Shown in pieces: positions 28,495-37,570 of a stretch of DNA of 64,000 bases (its first letter is position 1; every line of letters starts with the position of its first letter). The position numbers and the translations under genes were made by a program. Source of the stretch: Leishmania infantum JPCM5 (lineage: Eukaryota > Euglenozoa > Kinetoplastea > Trypanosomatida > Trypanosomatidae); NCBI RefSeq assembly GCF_000002875.2, contig NC_009416.2, positions 441,501-505,500 of the forward strand, in the 5' to 3' direction. The notes beneath the pieces were generated by a model. That model made no database searches. It had not been told where the DNA came from and saw only the letters and a list, made by a program, of their open reading frames with translations.

Positions 28495-29694
28495 CACGCG
28501 GCGGACAGAGGAGCTGGCACACACTAACAGAAGCCCAAGGCACTTGCGCTGACTTTGATTCGTGCCATTGCCCATACGAACCTCACCAGCTATCAAAACA
28601 TTTTGCTGTTCTATGTGAAGCATATTCCTTGTTTTCTGTTGTATCCCCCAAAGGCCACTCCCTGTTGTTGTCGTTTTTCGTTTTCGCCGTCCTCTCTGTT
28701 CCCTCACCTCCACGCAATGTCGAATTTGATGTACAGATTACACCCCTCAGTTCTCTTTAAGACCCCTTCCGCTTTTCGTTGCTCGCGGTGCGTAGGCCGC
28801 CACGCATAGATCCCATCTCTCCGCCTCTGTCTGTCTATCTGTATGTATATGTGTCGTTATGATGTTTTTGTAATTTGGTCGTCTCTTACATATATTTTTT
28901 TTTGCGTTTGCTCTGTTTCACTTCTGCGTCATCCTCTTCCCCGTCTTCCACTCCTTCTATCCCCCCCCCACTCACACGGACACACATACGGCCACGAAAC
29001 TCGCCAAGCAGTGGGGAGGGGTGGGGGGCTGTGAAGGTCAAAACAAAGAAAAAAGTGAAGGGGGCGTTGATTTTTGCCATTCGGGCAGCGGTAACAAGAA
29101 AGGGGCGAAGGTGAACAACGTTCGCCGCACGGCTGTCTCGCCAGCATAGACATGTGGGCTCCTCCGCGTCGATATCTCTGCTGGAGGCGTCAAGAGAAGT
29201 GCTGCACCTACCCCTTCCGGCGTAGGCTGATGTGTGTTCTCTTTCTTGCGACGGCTTCTGCACCCGCAAAACGGTGCACGTCGGGCAGAGAACAGCCGCC
29301 CACGTCTCCTCTTTTCTTTGCATCTCCCGCCCCCCGTCTCCCCCCGGCCCTCCTCCAAATACGTACAGACAGACACACACAGCGGCGCCCGCAGACAAGA
29401 AAAAAGGCAAGAGAAGGAGAGGGCGATGGAAAGGAGAAGGCCCCATGCAACACCGACTTCCACTTACGTCTTCTTGCGTTTATTCCCCACCCCACCCCCA
29501 CTGGTTGGAACTCGGCGGCTGCATCAGACGAACGCGCCAGTGGTGGTGCTTTAAACCACTCTCTGCGCTTGTTGGCTCTCCTCTCTTCCCTCCCTGTCCC
29601 ACATTTCTCCACGCACAAAAGCCTGCACGCGCAACGACGAGGGTACTCGAATATCGAAGCCTGCTATTGATGTCGCCTCACGGCATGTGAGGCG
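28495..29694. other. Spacer between ankyrin gene and 566-aa gene
   Basis: No gene is supported. C- and T-rich tracts occur near 28900-28970. A strong pyrimidine tract at ~29575-29608 is followed by AG at 29620-29621, a candidate trans-splice acceptor for the next gene with a ~73-nt leader. Confidence 0.65.
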
Positions 29695-31395
29695 ATGCAC
29701 TGCAGCACGGGGGGCGCTGGCTCTGTGGGCTTCGCACTTCGCCAGCAGGAGTTGCAGCGGGCTATCGAAGAGAAGCGGCTCGAGTTGAAGCAGCTGTACG
29801 AGCGGCAATGCCATGTGAGCGCCGCGATGCTGTGCCAGGGCGACTTCGAGGACCCCCGAGTGATGAGAGATCGGCCCCAACTGCGCATTCGAGGGTCACC
29901 TGCGGAAGCGCGGCCCCCACACCGTGCAGCATCGCAGACGCCGCCGCCGGGTGACAGAGGACTATCGGAGAGTGTCGCCTTCATCATTACATCTGAACTG
30001 CGCCGTCTTCGTCCTCGAATAATGCCCCAGAACCCTGACAGCCGCACTGTCGTCTGGGGTGCACGATCGAAACTCACTCAGAATCGACCGTCTCCGTCGA
30101 AGGAGTTTGCGGTTCGTTTGTCTCGCCTGCACAAAGCCTCCGCACCGGGCGCGGCAACTGTGCCGGAGGCGGTAGCAGTGGCAGCTACTAAAGAACCGTT
30201 GAGTGACTCCCCGGATGTTTCGCCGATTGCGGCGGAGTGCCCCGCAGATCAGGCTGATGTTTCCGCTGCATCGTATTTGAGCAGCAATTCTACTCTCTTC
30301 TGTGACCATGGAGGGGTGAGCGGTCTCGGCCGTGGTGACGCCGAAGGTGCTCGCCACGTGCGGTTCTCGAGCCGAAGCCCGCAGGTTTCCACCTTCTCAG
30401 TGGAGCGATCTTGCGTTCCGCTCCAGGAGGGATTCGATGCGATGGCGGTGGCGGCTGCCGCAACGCCAGGGCCGTCGGCGAGTGATGGGGAAAAACGGAC
30501 ACCTGGCCCAGAGCTTGACTTGATTGAGAAGGCTTCTTCTGCGCCTCTCGACACCGCCGCCCAGCGGGTGCGCGCTCTCGCGATGAGTCCGTTTGTGTCT
30601 TCGCGGCATTTCGCCGTTCTGTCACCACGAAACACTGTCTCTTGCTGCCTAACGCAGGTCGAGGAACTGCGCCACTCTTTGCTAGCGGCGCCGTCGAACG
30701 CCCGTTACAGTGGGCGCGGCTTCGACGATGACACTCGCCCGCCAGCGCGGCGGGTTCAGGGTTTGAGGATGCCGGTGCAGCCGTCGGTGATGGACAAGCA
30801 GGCTGAGAGAGAGGGTGCCGCGACGCCTGCCAAGCGGTGGACGTTGGAGCTAACTCCTGACCTCGGCGATTCTGTCGGTGCGGCCGCCGTCGACATCAAC
30901 TCCACCACGATGTCCGGTGCACTTGGTCTGGCCGCGCCCGTCCCAAGTGGTGTGCCTGTAGCCCCCGTCATGTGTGAAGCTTCTGAGTGCGCCACGGAGA
31001 ACTCGCCGATCTTTCTGCGCCGCCCCGAGCGGAGAGCTGGCCCGTCCACCCAAGATTCCCATGAGTCCCCGCTCTTAACGAACATCACGAACCAGCCCCC
31101 CAAATTGCCTGAACCACCGTCAAGGTTGCGGATGTCACGTGAGGAGAGCGCCACCGCCGTCCACAAGCCGAAGAAGTGTGTACGCTTTCGTGAGTCTGTC
31201 GAGCGATCTGACAAAGGCACCTCGGGGACCACATGCAAGCGACGGCGTCCAGGTTGGCGGACCGCGCCTTCCTCCGCTTCTGCACCGGCTACTGCCGGTG
31301 CGCCAATCGCGATGCCGGCCGAGTTGTGTTGCGAGCAGGAGGGCTTTGGTGCTGGCATCCTCCTAGCTTGCGGGCCGACACTCTATTTTGATTGA
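29695..31395 (+). CDS. Low-complexity protein with N-terminal coiled coil; function unknown
   Basis: 566 residues, not recognised. The N-terminus (residues ~13-42) is a compact heptad helix (LRQQELQRAIEEKRLELKQLYERQ). The rest is Pro/Ser/Ala-rich and probably disordered, with scattered basic patches such as KPKKCVRFRESVERSDKG (~490-507) and CKRRRPGWR, possible nuclear localisation or phosphatase-docking-like (KCVRF resembles an RVxF-type PP1 docking motif). A similar V-R-F-S-S-R patch is at ~218-224. Codon use is like the neighbours and the frame is uninterrupted. The ATG at 29695 overlaps a stop codon in another frame and is the first in-frame ATG. Function is not assignable; a PP1-binding regulatory scaffold would be speculative. 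Confidence 0.75.
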   Translation: MHCSTGGAGSVGFALRQQELQRAIEEKRLELKQLYERQCHVSAAMLCQGDFEDPRVMRDRPQLRIRGSPAEARPPHRAASQTPPPGDRGLSESVAFIITSELRRLRPRIMPQNPDSRTVVWGARSKLTQNRPSPSKEFAVRLSRLHKASAPGAATVPEAVAVAATKEPLSDSPDVSPIAAECPADQADVSAASYLSSNSTLFCDHGGVSGLGRGDAEGARHVRFSSRSPQVSTFSVERSCVPLQEGFDAMAVAAAATPGPSASDGEKRTPGPELDLIEKASSAPLDTAAQRVRALAMSPFVSSRHFAVLSPRNTVSCCLTQVEELRHSLLAAPSNARYSGRGFDDDTRPPARRVQGLRMPVQPSVMDKQAEREGAATPAKRWTLELTPDLGDSVGAAAVDINSTTMSGALGLAAPVPSGVPVAPVMCEASECATENSPIFLRRPERRAGPSTQDSHESPLLTNITNQPPKLPEPPSRLRMSREESATAVHKPKKCVRFRESVERSDKGTSGTTCKRRRPGWRTAPSSASAPATAGAPIAMPAELCCEQEGFGAGILLACGPTLYFD

Positions 31396-32129
31396 GATAC
31401 TCTATCGGCATTCCTGGGTTGGGGTAGTCCTGGTGGTAGTGCATAAAGGACTGCTGCCACCGTGGTGATATCTCGTGCGCGAAGGACTCTGCTACAGTGC
31501 TGTCTGTTTGAAACTGCTATGCAAACGAACTAACCAAAAAAAAAGAAAAGGAGAGATCACGCTGACACCGACATCGGATGAGGAAGGGAACGGCAAGCAG
31601 ATATGCTGCCATGTACTCGTCTTCCTGGGAGAAGGCACTTTACTCGGCTGAACCTGTGGGGCTGTGCGGTCGGTGAGGTGGAGGGGCGTGGGTAGGGAAA
31701 GCGTGCAGTGCCAGTCCGGTCTCCCACTCTCTTTCGTTCAATGCTGTTGTGGGCTCGTATCGCGTCTCAACCGTTGGGGGCACACAGGCACCAAAGCAAG
31801 CCAGGCCGATAATCTGCCTCGCCGCCGGCGCACCCTGTGCAAGTGGTAAATGGCCTTGCTTGCTCCTCTGTCGCCCTCTCTTTCCATCGCAATCTTTTGT
31901 TTTTCCTTTGGTTTTCTTGCCCCACAATATCACGGTCGCGCTCTACTGGCGCGCAGCTCTTATTCACTCTGCTCTGTCGCTCGTGCTCGTGTCTCGGTCG
32001 TCGTCATCGTCGCTGAGCTCGCGAACTTTGCGTTGGCGCACGAATTCCACATTTCGCCTCTCCGTCACGCGCGCCGTGTGTCCCTCAGTCGTCCTTCTCC
32101 CGTTTCCTTGCGTGCTCTCCCCGGGAACC
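31396..32129. other. Spacer upstream of RPN12
   Basis: No gene is supported. An A-run lies near 31537-31546. Two pyrimidine tracts are candidate splice signals: ~31855-31922 (with AG near 31957) and ~32078-32087 (AG at 32087-32088, 42 nt before the RPN12 ATG). The frame of RPN12 is open further upstream but translates pyrimidine-rich DNA. Confidence 0.65.
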
Positions 32130-32954
32130 ATGTCTGCCCTCGGTGACTTGTCTATCACCGTGCGGAAGATTGCCGAGGATGTGAAGAGCTTGAAGGCCGC
32201 CTACGAAGCCAAAAACGATGACCAGTGCAACAAGCTTCTGGCGGACATCAAGCGTCGCATCATCGTGTTCCCCACCTTCCTGAACCCTGGTGCCAGCAGC
32301 AACACCCGGAGCGAGGAGCTTTCACTTGCGCGCGACTACCTTGAGCTCGGCGTCCTGGCCTCGGCGCACCAAAAGGACCTTGCTTCCTTCGAGGTGTACT
32401 TTAACCAGCTGCAGCTGTACTACAGCGACATCGGCTCCGATGAGCTGCCAGAGTCGCCACAGTACCTCATGCTGCTCGGGCTGAACCTCATCCGACTCCT
32501 TGTGTGCAGCCGCATTGCTGAGTTTCATTCCGAGATGGAAAAAATCCCGTTTGCCACGCATGGCTCGAACCTGTACATCCGCTTCGCCGTCGGGCTCGAG
32601 CGGTACCTGATGGAAGGCAGTTACAACAAGCTCCTCACCTCACGGAAGAAGGTGCCGTCGAATGAGTACCTGCCTGTCGTGGAGATGCTGGAGCAGACGG
32701 TGCGCGACGAGGTCGCCAACTGCATTCCTGAGTCGTACAGGCAGCTGTCCATCCCGGCCGCGCAGCGGATTCTAATGGTGGACACGGAGGCGAAGGTGCG
32801 CGAGATCGGCGCGGAGCGGGAGTGGGCGCTGTCCGCGGACGGCACGCACTTTGTTTTCACCCGCGAGGACGACACGCTGCAAAAGGAAATCCCTTTCAAG
32901 GAGATGATTGAGCAGCACATCAACTTTGTCGCCGACCTGCAGAACATCGTGTGA
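32130..32954 (+). CDS. RPN12: 26S proteasome regulatory subunit RPN12 (PSMD8)
   Basis: 274 residues, about the length of yeast Rpn12. This is a PCI-domain subunit of the 19S lid, the last to join during lid assembly before docking on the base. Visible family features: the N-terminal helical region (FPTFLNPGASSNTRSEELSLARDYLELG), the conserved central block (FEVYFNQLQLYYSDIG...PESPQYLMLLGLNLIRLLVCSRIAEFHSEMEKI), the PCI half (GLERYLMEGSYNKLL, VRDEVANCIPESYRQLS...RILMVDT) and the terminal helix (MIEQHINFVADLQNIV), which matches the Rpn12 C-terminal helix that contacts Rpn10/Rpn3 in other species. The ATG at 32130 gives the standard N-terminus; the longer open frame upstream lacks homology and pyrimidine bias betrays it as untranslated. 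Confidence 0.95.
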   Translation: MSALGDLSITVRKIAEDVKSLKAAYEAKNDDQCNKLLADIKRRIIVFPTFLNPGASSNTRSEELSLARDYLELGVLASAHQKDLASFEVYFNQLQLYYSDIGSDELPESPQYLMLLGLNLIRLLVCSRIAEFHSEMEKIPFATHGSNLYIRFAVGLERYLMEGSYNKLLTSRKKVPSNEYLPVVEMLEQTVRDEVANCIPESYRQLSIPAAQRILMVDTEAKVREIGAEREWALSADGTHFVFTREDDTLQKEIPFKEMIEQHINFVADLQNIV

Positions 32955-33450
32955 GCATCTCGCTGCCGTGCGTGTGCTGTGCGCATCTCGAGGATGTGCG
33001 CGAGCTTGATGAGAAGGGGGTGGTGAGAAGACGGCGAGCTTCGCGCACGGAAGCAATGGAAGTCATCGGTGCGGTTCCTCTTCGGTTTGTATTTCGCGCA
33101 TGCCCTTCCCCCTCCCTGTGTCGGCCCTGTCCTCCACGTCCTAGACGGCTTTTGAGGAGTGCGAGACGACGTGCACGCAGGGCATTCTTCCCACTTCTCA
33201 CGTCCCCCACACTCAGACCACCTTATAGCCGTGAAAACCTCGTCGGACCAGCCTGTGCTTTGTGTCTGCGTGTGTGCGGGTTTTCGCGAGGGAGTGTTGG
33301 CACGCGCGCACCGCTCTCCTTCCGCTGTCTCTTGGTCCACGGCTCCCACTCCCTTTTATCTGCAGATGTTTCATTGTTGGCGTTGTCTGACAGGCCTGTG
33401 CACAAGCAACTGAAGGTACCGAATCTTGAGCTGCGCCGGTGTTTGGGTGT

Positions 33451-33486
33451 ATGGAATGTCTGTCACCACCGTGACAGACATTCCAT
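33451..33486. repeat. Perfect 16-bp stem, 4-nt loop inverted repeat
   Basis: Left arm ATGGAATGTCTGTCAC at 33451-33466, loop CACC at 33467-33470, right arm GTGACAGACATTCCAT at 33471-33486, fully complementary. In RNA the GU-rich flanks could extend the stem by wobble pairs. It lies about 500 nt downstream of the RPN12 stop, so in the RPN12 3' UTR or the following intergenic RNA. In an mRNA it would form a very stable hairpin; a rho-type or factor-independent terminator role is not expected in kinetoplastids. Confidence 0.9.
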
Positions 33487-33510
33487 GTGTACTGCCTGGA
33501 CAGGTGCGTG

Positions 33511-33528
33511 CAAGGGTGTACACCCTTG
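33511..33528. repeat. 18-bp perfect palindrome
   Basis: CAAGGGTGTACACCCTTG is its own reverse complement and lies 24 bp after the perfect hairpin. It could be a binding site for a dimeric protein or the foot of a second RNA structure; there is no known motif to name. Confidence 0.85.
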
Positions 33529-33987
33529 GTCGGCTGCATTGCTCACACGCACACACACACACAAGCAAAACGTGCCACGTTTGAATCGATGAGGCCACTT
33601 CATGGCGCCCGAGAGAAGGAAAAAACGCGTGCGCAGTACAGGGAAAGCAAGCAACAAGAAAAGTAGGGATGTCACCGTGGTGTCCCTTAACCCCCTACCC
33701 CTCCTTCTTCCGCGTCTTCCGCTGACACAATGTACACCACTAAGGCCTCACGCGCCTCTCCCCCTCTCGGATCTCACGACGGCTCTCCTTCCTTCTCCTC
33801 AATCCTCGGTGTCGAAACGAGAAGAACGTTGCCACCGTCTCCCGAACGGGCGAGCACAGTCACCTCACGCTGTCGGTGGGTGTCCCGCCGTTACCCGGTG
33901 TTTCAGAGGAAACACGTACACTCCCTTGCGTAGAACGCATTCAAGAACGCGACAGATTCAACCGCACCTTGGACGCTTGACGTCACA

Positions 33988-36393
33988 ATGTTTCTCACAA
34001 AGCGACCGCCAGCAGAGCTGATCATTCGCCGCCGCGACGGCACAGAAGACCGCTTCGTCCAGCCGGCTGCAGCGGCTGTGGAGCAGGCGTCGCGCACCGC
34101 GACGAACGACGACCACGAAGAGACGTATCAGATCGTTATGGAGTGCGCGCCGTACACCGCAAGCTTCAACGCCCTTCTCGCCAAGGATTCGGTGCACGAA
34201 GACTCGCGGCAGATGGTCGCCCTCGTACATCATCGCATGCACTCTGAGGGAATACCTTTGAACACGCAGACGTACAACTTGCTGATGAAACGAGTCACCC
34301 GTTTCACCGATGGCGCCATCTTCACCCTCTACGACGAGCTCAAGAGTGAGGGGCTCAAGGAGAACAGTAGCGTGCGGCCCAACATGGAGAGCTACATGCT
34401 ACTGTTTCGCGCATGCGAGCGCAGCGCGCTGTACAACCGGGCCTTCCTCTTCTACCAGCAGCTGCGAGAGCAGTTTCATCTGGTGCCCGAGACAGCCGTG
34501 TACAACACCCTGCTGGGGTACTGCGCGGCCGTCCGTGACGTGGCACAGGCAACCTTTCTTATCGAGGAGATGAAGCAGCTCAACGTGCAGCGCGACGTGA
34601 ACACGTACAACTGCCTCATGAGTGTGATGATGGAATCAGCGCCGTACGAGGAGACGCTGAGGGTGTTTCAGGAACTGCTCTATCTCAACTTGAAGCCGAC
34701 GATTCGGAGCTACAACACCATCCTGAAGGCGGCGTGCCGGCATGGCGATTATGACCGTGCTTTCCAGTTCGTGGAGGAGATGAAGAAGAAGGGCCTCATC
34801 CCGAATGTGGAGACGTACAACTACCTGATCACCGTGTGTGAGCAGCGGCTCGACTACGTGCGCGGTACTGGCGCCTACTCAGCAGAGCGCCGCACACGGG
34901 AGCAGATTCTGCAAGGCTTGCAGGCTATTGCCGAGCTCGTCATGACACTCCTGCGCGAGATGCGGTCAATCCAGGTGTGGCCGGACACCTACACCTACAA
35001 CAAAGCGCTCAGCATCCTTCGGAGCTGTGAGGACGAGCGGGTGTTCGTTGTGTACAACGACATGGTGTTGCACACGAGCGAGATCGTGGACCGATCCAGA
35101 GGCGCTGGCCGTGAACCCTCTTCGTCGTCGCGTAAATGGGGGATAGCGAACGGCAATGACGATGGCATGCATCGGGCCGATGCCGGCATACTCTTGGAAG
35201 AGGCGCTCCAAGCGGAAGACGAGGAGGAAGTGGGTAACATGCGCAGCGATGCCGTTCGACCTAACCTGGAGACCTGGCGGCAGATGATGAAGGCGTGTCT
35301 CTTCTACCAGCACTACACATTGGCGAAGGAGGTGAGCGCAGACATGCGGAAGAGCGGCATGACGCTGAATGCCTCGCTGGGGCTGCTTCTTTTGGAGGTG
35401 TGCTGTGCAGCCAAGGACCTTAAATGGGCCGAGGATGTGGTCGCGGAGCTGAAGGAGCGGGACGTCCTCATCGATACACCGCTCATGAACGCCTTTCTCC
35501 GCGTCCTCTGCGCGGTGGACGCCGGAACGGCTATCTTCTCCGAGTACGAGCAGATGCGCATGGGCATTCACCCGACCGGCGCCTGGGCCAACACGGATAC
35601 GTGTAACATTGTCCTGCGCTACGCCCACGCGAAACCGAGTAAGGCCGCCTTTGCCGAAAGTCTCTACACGATGATGGTGCAGCCCTACTCTATCGCAGCC
35701 GCCAACGAGGAGACGTTTTGCATTCGCCTCGACGCTTTGACGGGCAAGATGGATGTGCCGGTGGACAGTGTAGTCGCCTTCGTGGAGGATGTGACGCACA
35801 ATAGTAGCCCCCTCACCGTCGCCTTCTATCACTCTGTCCTGCGCTTCTTTCTCGTCCGCGACGATGCGCGCATTCAAGTCTGGTTTGATCGACTGAGCGC
35901 GGAGCACGGCAGCTCCGCCAATGCCAGTGCACCAGCCGCGGACGTGCAGTGCTACACGATTCTGATGCAGTACTACCTCGCTCACGCGCGGTACGATATG
36001 GTGGAGCAGCTGTTCCACCAGATCCAATGCAGTTCGGAGCTAGAGGCGAGCACCGAGTCCTACTATGCGCTCTTTGAAGTCGCCGGTCGACAAGGCGACG
36101 TCGCAGCGGTAAGGCGGGTGTTCCACCAGGCCTGCGTGAACTGCATTCCTCTAGACGTGCTTTGCTACAATAGCATTTTGAAGACCCTCGTTGAGCACGA
36201 GGAGCCTTTTGTGTACGATGTGCTCAGCGACATGAAGGAGCACCGAGTGCCGCCAGCAGAGAGCACGATGGCCGTCTTCCTCGCTGACGCGCACGGACGC
36301 CAGGTCTTGGCGGAGGTCGTTTCTCGCGCCCTCTTTTACACACCACCGCCGCCGATCACGCTGCAGAAGATGAAGGTGCGAGGGGAGGGATGA
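33988..36393 (+). CDS. Pentatricopeptide repeat (PPR) protein, 801 aa
   Basis: 801 residues with many classical PPR units, the sequence-specific RNA-binding helical hairpins used in organelles. Clear repeats: ~93-125 (TYNLLMKRVTRFTDGAIFTLYDEL), ~170-205 (AVYNTLLGYCAAVRDVAQATFLIEEMKQL), ~206-240 (TYNCLMSVMMESAPYEETLRVFQELLYL), ~241-275 (SYNTILKAACRHGDYDRAFQFVEEMKKKG), ~276-288 (TYNYLITVCEQ) and, near the C-terminus, ~652-755 (CYTILMQYYLAHARYDMVEQLFHQI, CYNSILKTLVEHEEPFVYDVLSDM). The middle has a disordered Ser/Asp/Glu insert (~365-415). The N-terminus (MFLTKRPPAELIIRRRDG) is basic and may be a short targeting sequence. Mitochondrial RNA processing, stability or mitoribosome membership is likely but the target is unknown. 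ATG 33988 is the first in frame. Confidence 0.9.
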   Translation: MFLTKRPPAELIIRRRDGTEDRFVQPAAAAVEQASRTATNDDHEETYQIVMECAPYTASFNALLAKDSVHEDSRQMVALVHHRMHSEGIPLNTQTYNLLMKRVTRFTDGAIFTLYDELKSEGLKENSSVRPNMESYMLLFRACERSALYNRAFLFYQQLREQFHLVPETAVYNTLLGYCAAVRDVAQATFLIEEMKQLNVQRDVNTYNCLMSVMMESAPYEETLRVFQELLYLNLKPTIRSYNTILKAACRHGDYDRAFQFVEEMKKKGLIPNVETYNYLITVCEQRLDYVRGTGAYSAERRTREQILQGLQAIAELVMTLLREMRSIQVWPDTYTYNKALSILRSCEDERVFVVYNDMVLHTSEIVDRSRGAGREPSSSSRKWGIANGNDDGMHRADAGILLEEALQAEDEEEVGNMRSDAVRPNLETWRQMMKACLFYQHYTLAKEVSADMRKSGMTLNASLGLLLLEVCCAAKDLKWAEDVVAELKERDVLIDTPLMNAFLRVLCAVDAGTAIFSEYEQMRMGIHPTGAWANTDTCNIVLRYAHAKPSKAAFAESLYTMMVQPYSIAAANEETFCIRLDALTGKMDVPVDSVVAFVEDVTHNSSPLTVAFYHSVLRFFLVRDDARIQVWFDRLSAEHGSSANASAPAADVQCYTILMQYYLAHARYDMVEQLFHQIQCSSELEASTESYYALFEVAGRQGDVAAVRRVFHQACVNCIPLDVLCYNSILKTLVEHEEPFVYDVLSDMKEHRVPPAESTMAVFLADAHGRQVLAEVVSRALFYTPPPPITLQKMKVRGEG

Positions 36394-37570
36394 AAGAGAT
36401 GAAGAAGCTGCAGTGCTCATCCCGATTTCATGACAAGCCAAACGCAAGGGTGATGGGGGGGGGACAGGATGCAGGCCCCTCCTGCTCTCACCCTGCGCAT
36501 GTCTTGGAGCTTGTCTCGCCGTGGGAAAGGGCATCTTGTGGGCGTATGTGTGTGTCTGATGTGTGTGTGTGTGTGGGGGGGGGTCATCCCCGTGTGGAAC
36601 TATGCTATTTGATGTACACTACTTGTGCGCGCACAAGAGCCAACAAAACAGCTGGAACTCCGTTTTTTGTTGTCGTTTTCCCTTTGCGAATAACGCAGAT
36701 ACACAGAGACAGCGTGATGATGGGTTTGCCACTGCACGTGGGGGACATTCCCATCTTCGAAAGTGTGGTGCTGCCCGCTCGTCCAATCAGCGCGGTTGCT
36801 GGCACTCTTCGCCCTGGATACTCATCTCTTTTTCTTCGTGTTGTTGTCTGGTGAAGAGGGATGTCGTGTGTGCGCGTGTCGCCACGAGTTGGTGAGCGCC
36901 CCTCTCGGGCGGTCGATGCGGGTGGGAGCGAAAACGGAAAGGGTTGAGGGGGTGGGTGGCAGATGCCGGAAGGGGCGCAGTCCACGGGACCACCTGTGCG
37001 TCAGCCTTCTGTTCTTCCGCCCTCCTCTCGCTCATTTTGCCACGCTTCACGCAAGCCCTCACGAGTGTAGCGAAATGCCGATGCCGCCCTTCGCACAAGT
37101 GCACAGGCACATCTCAGGCACTTCAAACTTTCTCTTGACATCTCTCGCGTGTATCCTTTTCCTCCTCTATCTCATTCGTCGGTTATTCGCACTGCATGTG
37201 CAACCCACAAGGCTGCTCGTCCCTCGACCCGCCTACTGTTTTCTCTCCTTTGTGCGCGTTTGTGTGTGTGTGTGTGTGTGTGTCTGTCGGTGTTTCTGTC
37301 GAGGCACTGCGCTACTCTCTATAGCGAGGGCGTCTGAGCACGTTATTCTGTTTGGCTGCCCTCTTGCTTTCAAACGGGACTACTGAACACCCGTTCGTTG
37401 TCAGAGTGCGCACGACAGCTTGTACGGTTTGGACAAAAAAGGAGAAGAGGGAGGGAGAGGCGTCGGATGGGGAGTGGAACGGATCTCCGTAGGCCGGCAC
37501 GACACACACACACACACACACACTTTACTTCGTAGCTGATACCTCTTTTCCCCATCGTCACCTTAGCGCC
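36394..37570. other. Spacer between PPR and coiled-coil genes
   Basis: No gene is supported. It contains (TG)n near 36556-36577 with a G-run, a long (GT)n at ~37260-37284 and (CA)n at ~37503-37523, plus pyrimidine-rich stretches at 37150-37255 that are candidate splice signals. Confidence 0.65.

Larger units (their letters stand above)
32955..33987. other. Spacer between RPN12 and the second PPR gene
   Basis: No gene is supported. It contains the hairpin at 33451-33486 and palindrome at 33511-33528 (listed separately), a (CA)n tract at ~33545-33562, and pyrimidine-rich DNA at 33690-33730 and 33780-33815 that probably directs splicing of the next gene. Confidence 0.7.

Noticed and set aside
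34966..36027. 353-codon open frame on the minus strand
   Set aside because: It overlaps the PPR coding frame completely; the + strand product has clear PPR repeats and this one has no recognisable structure.
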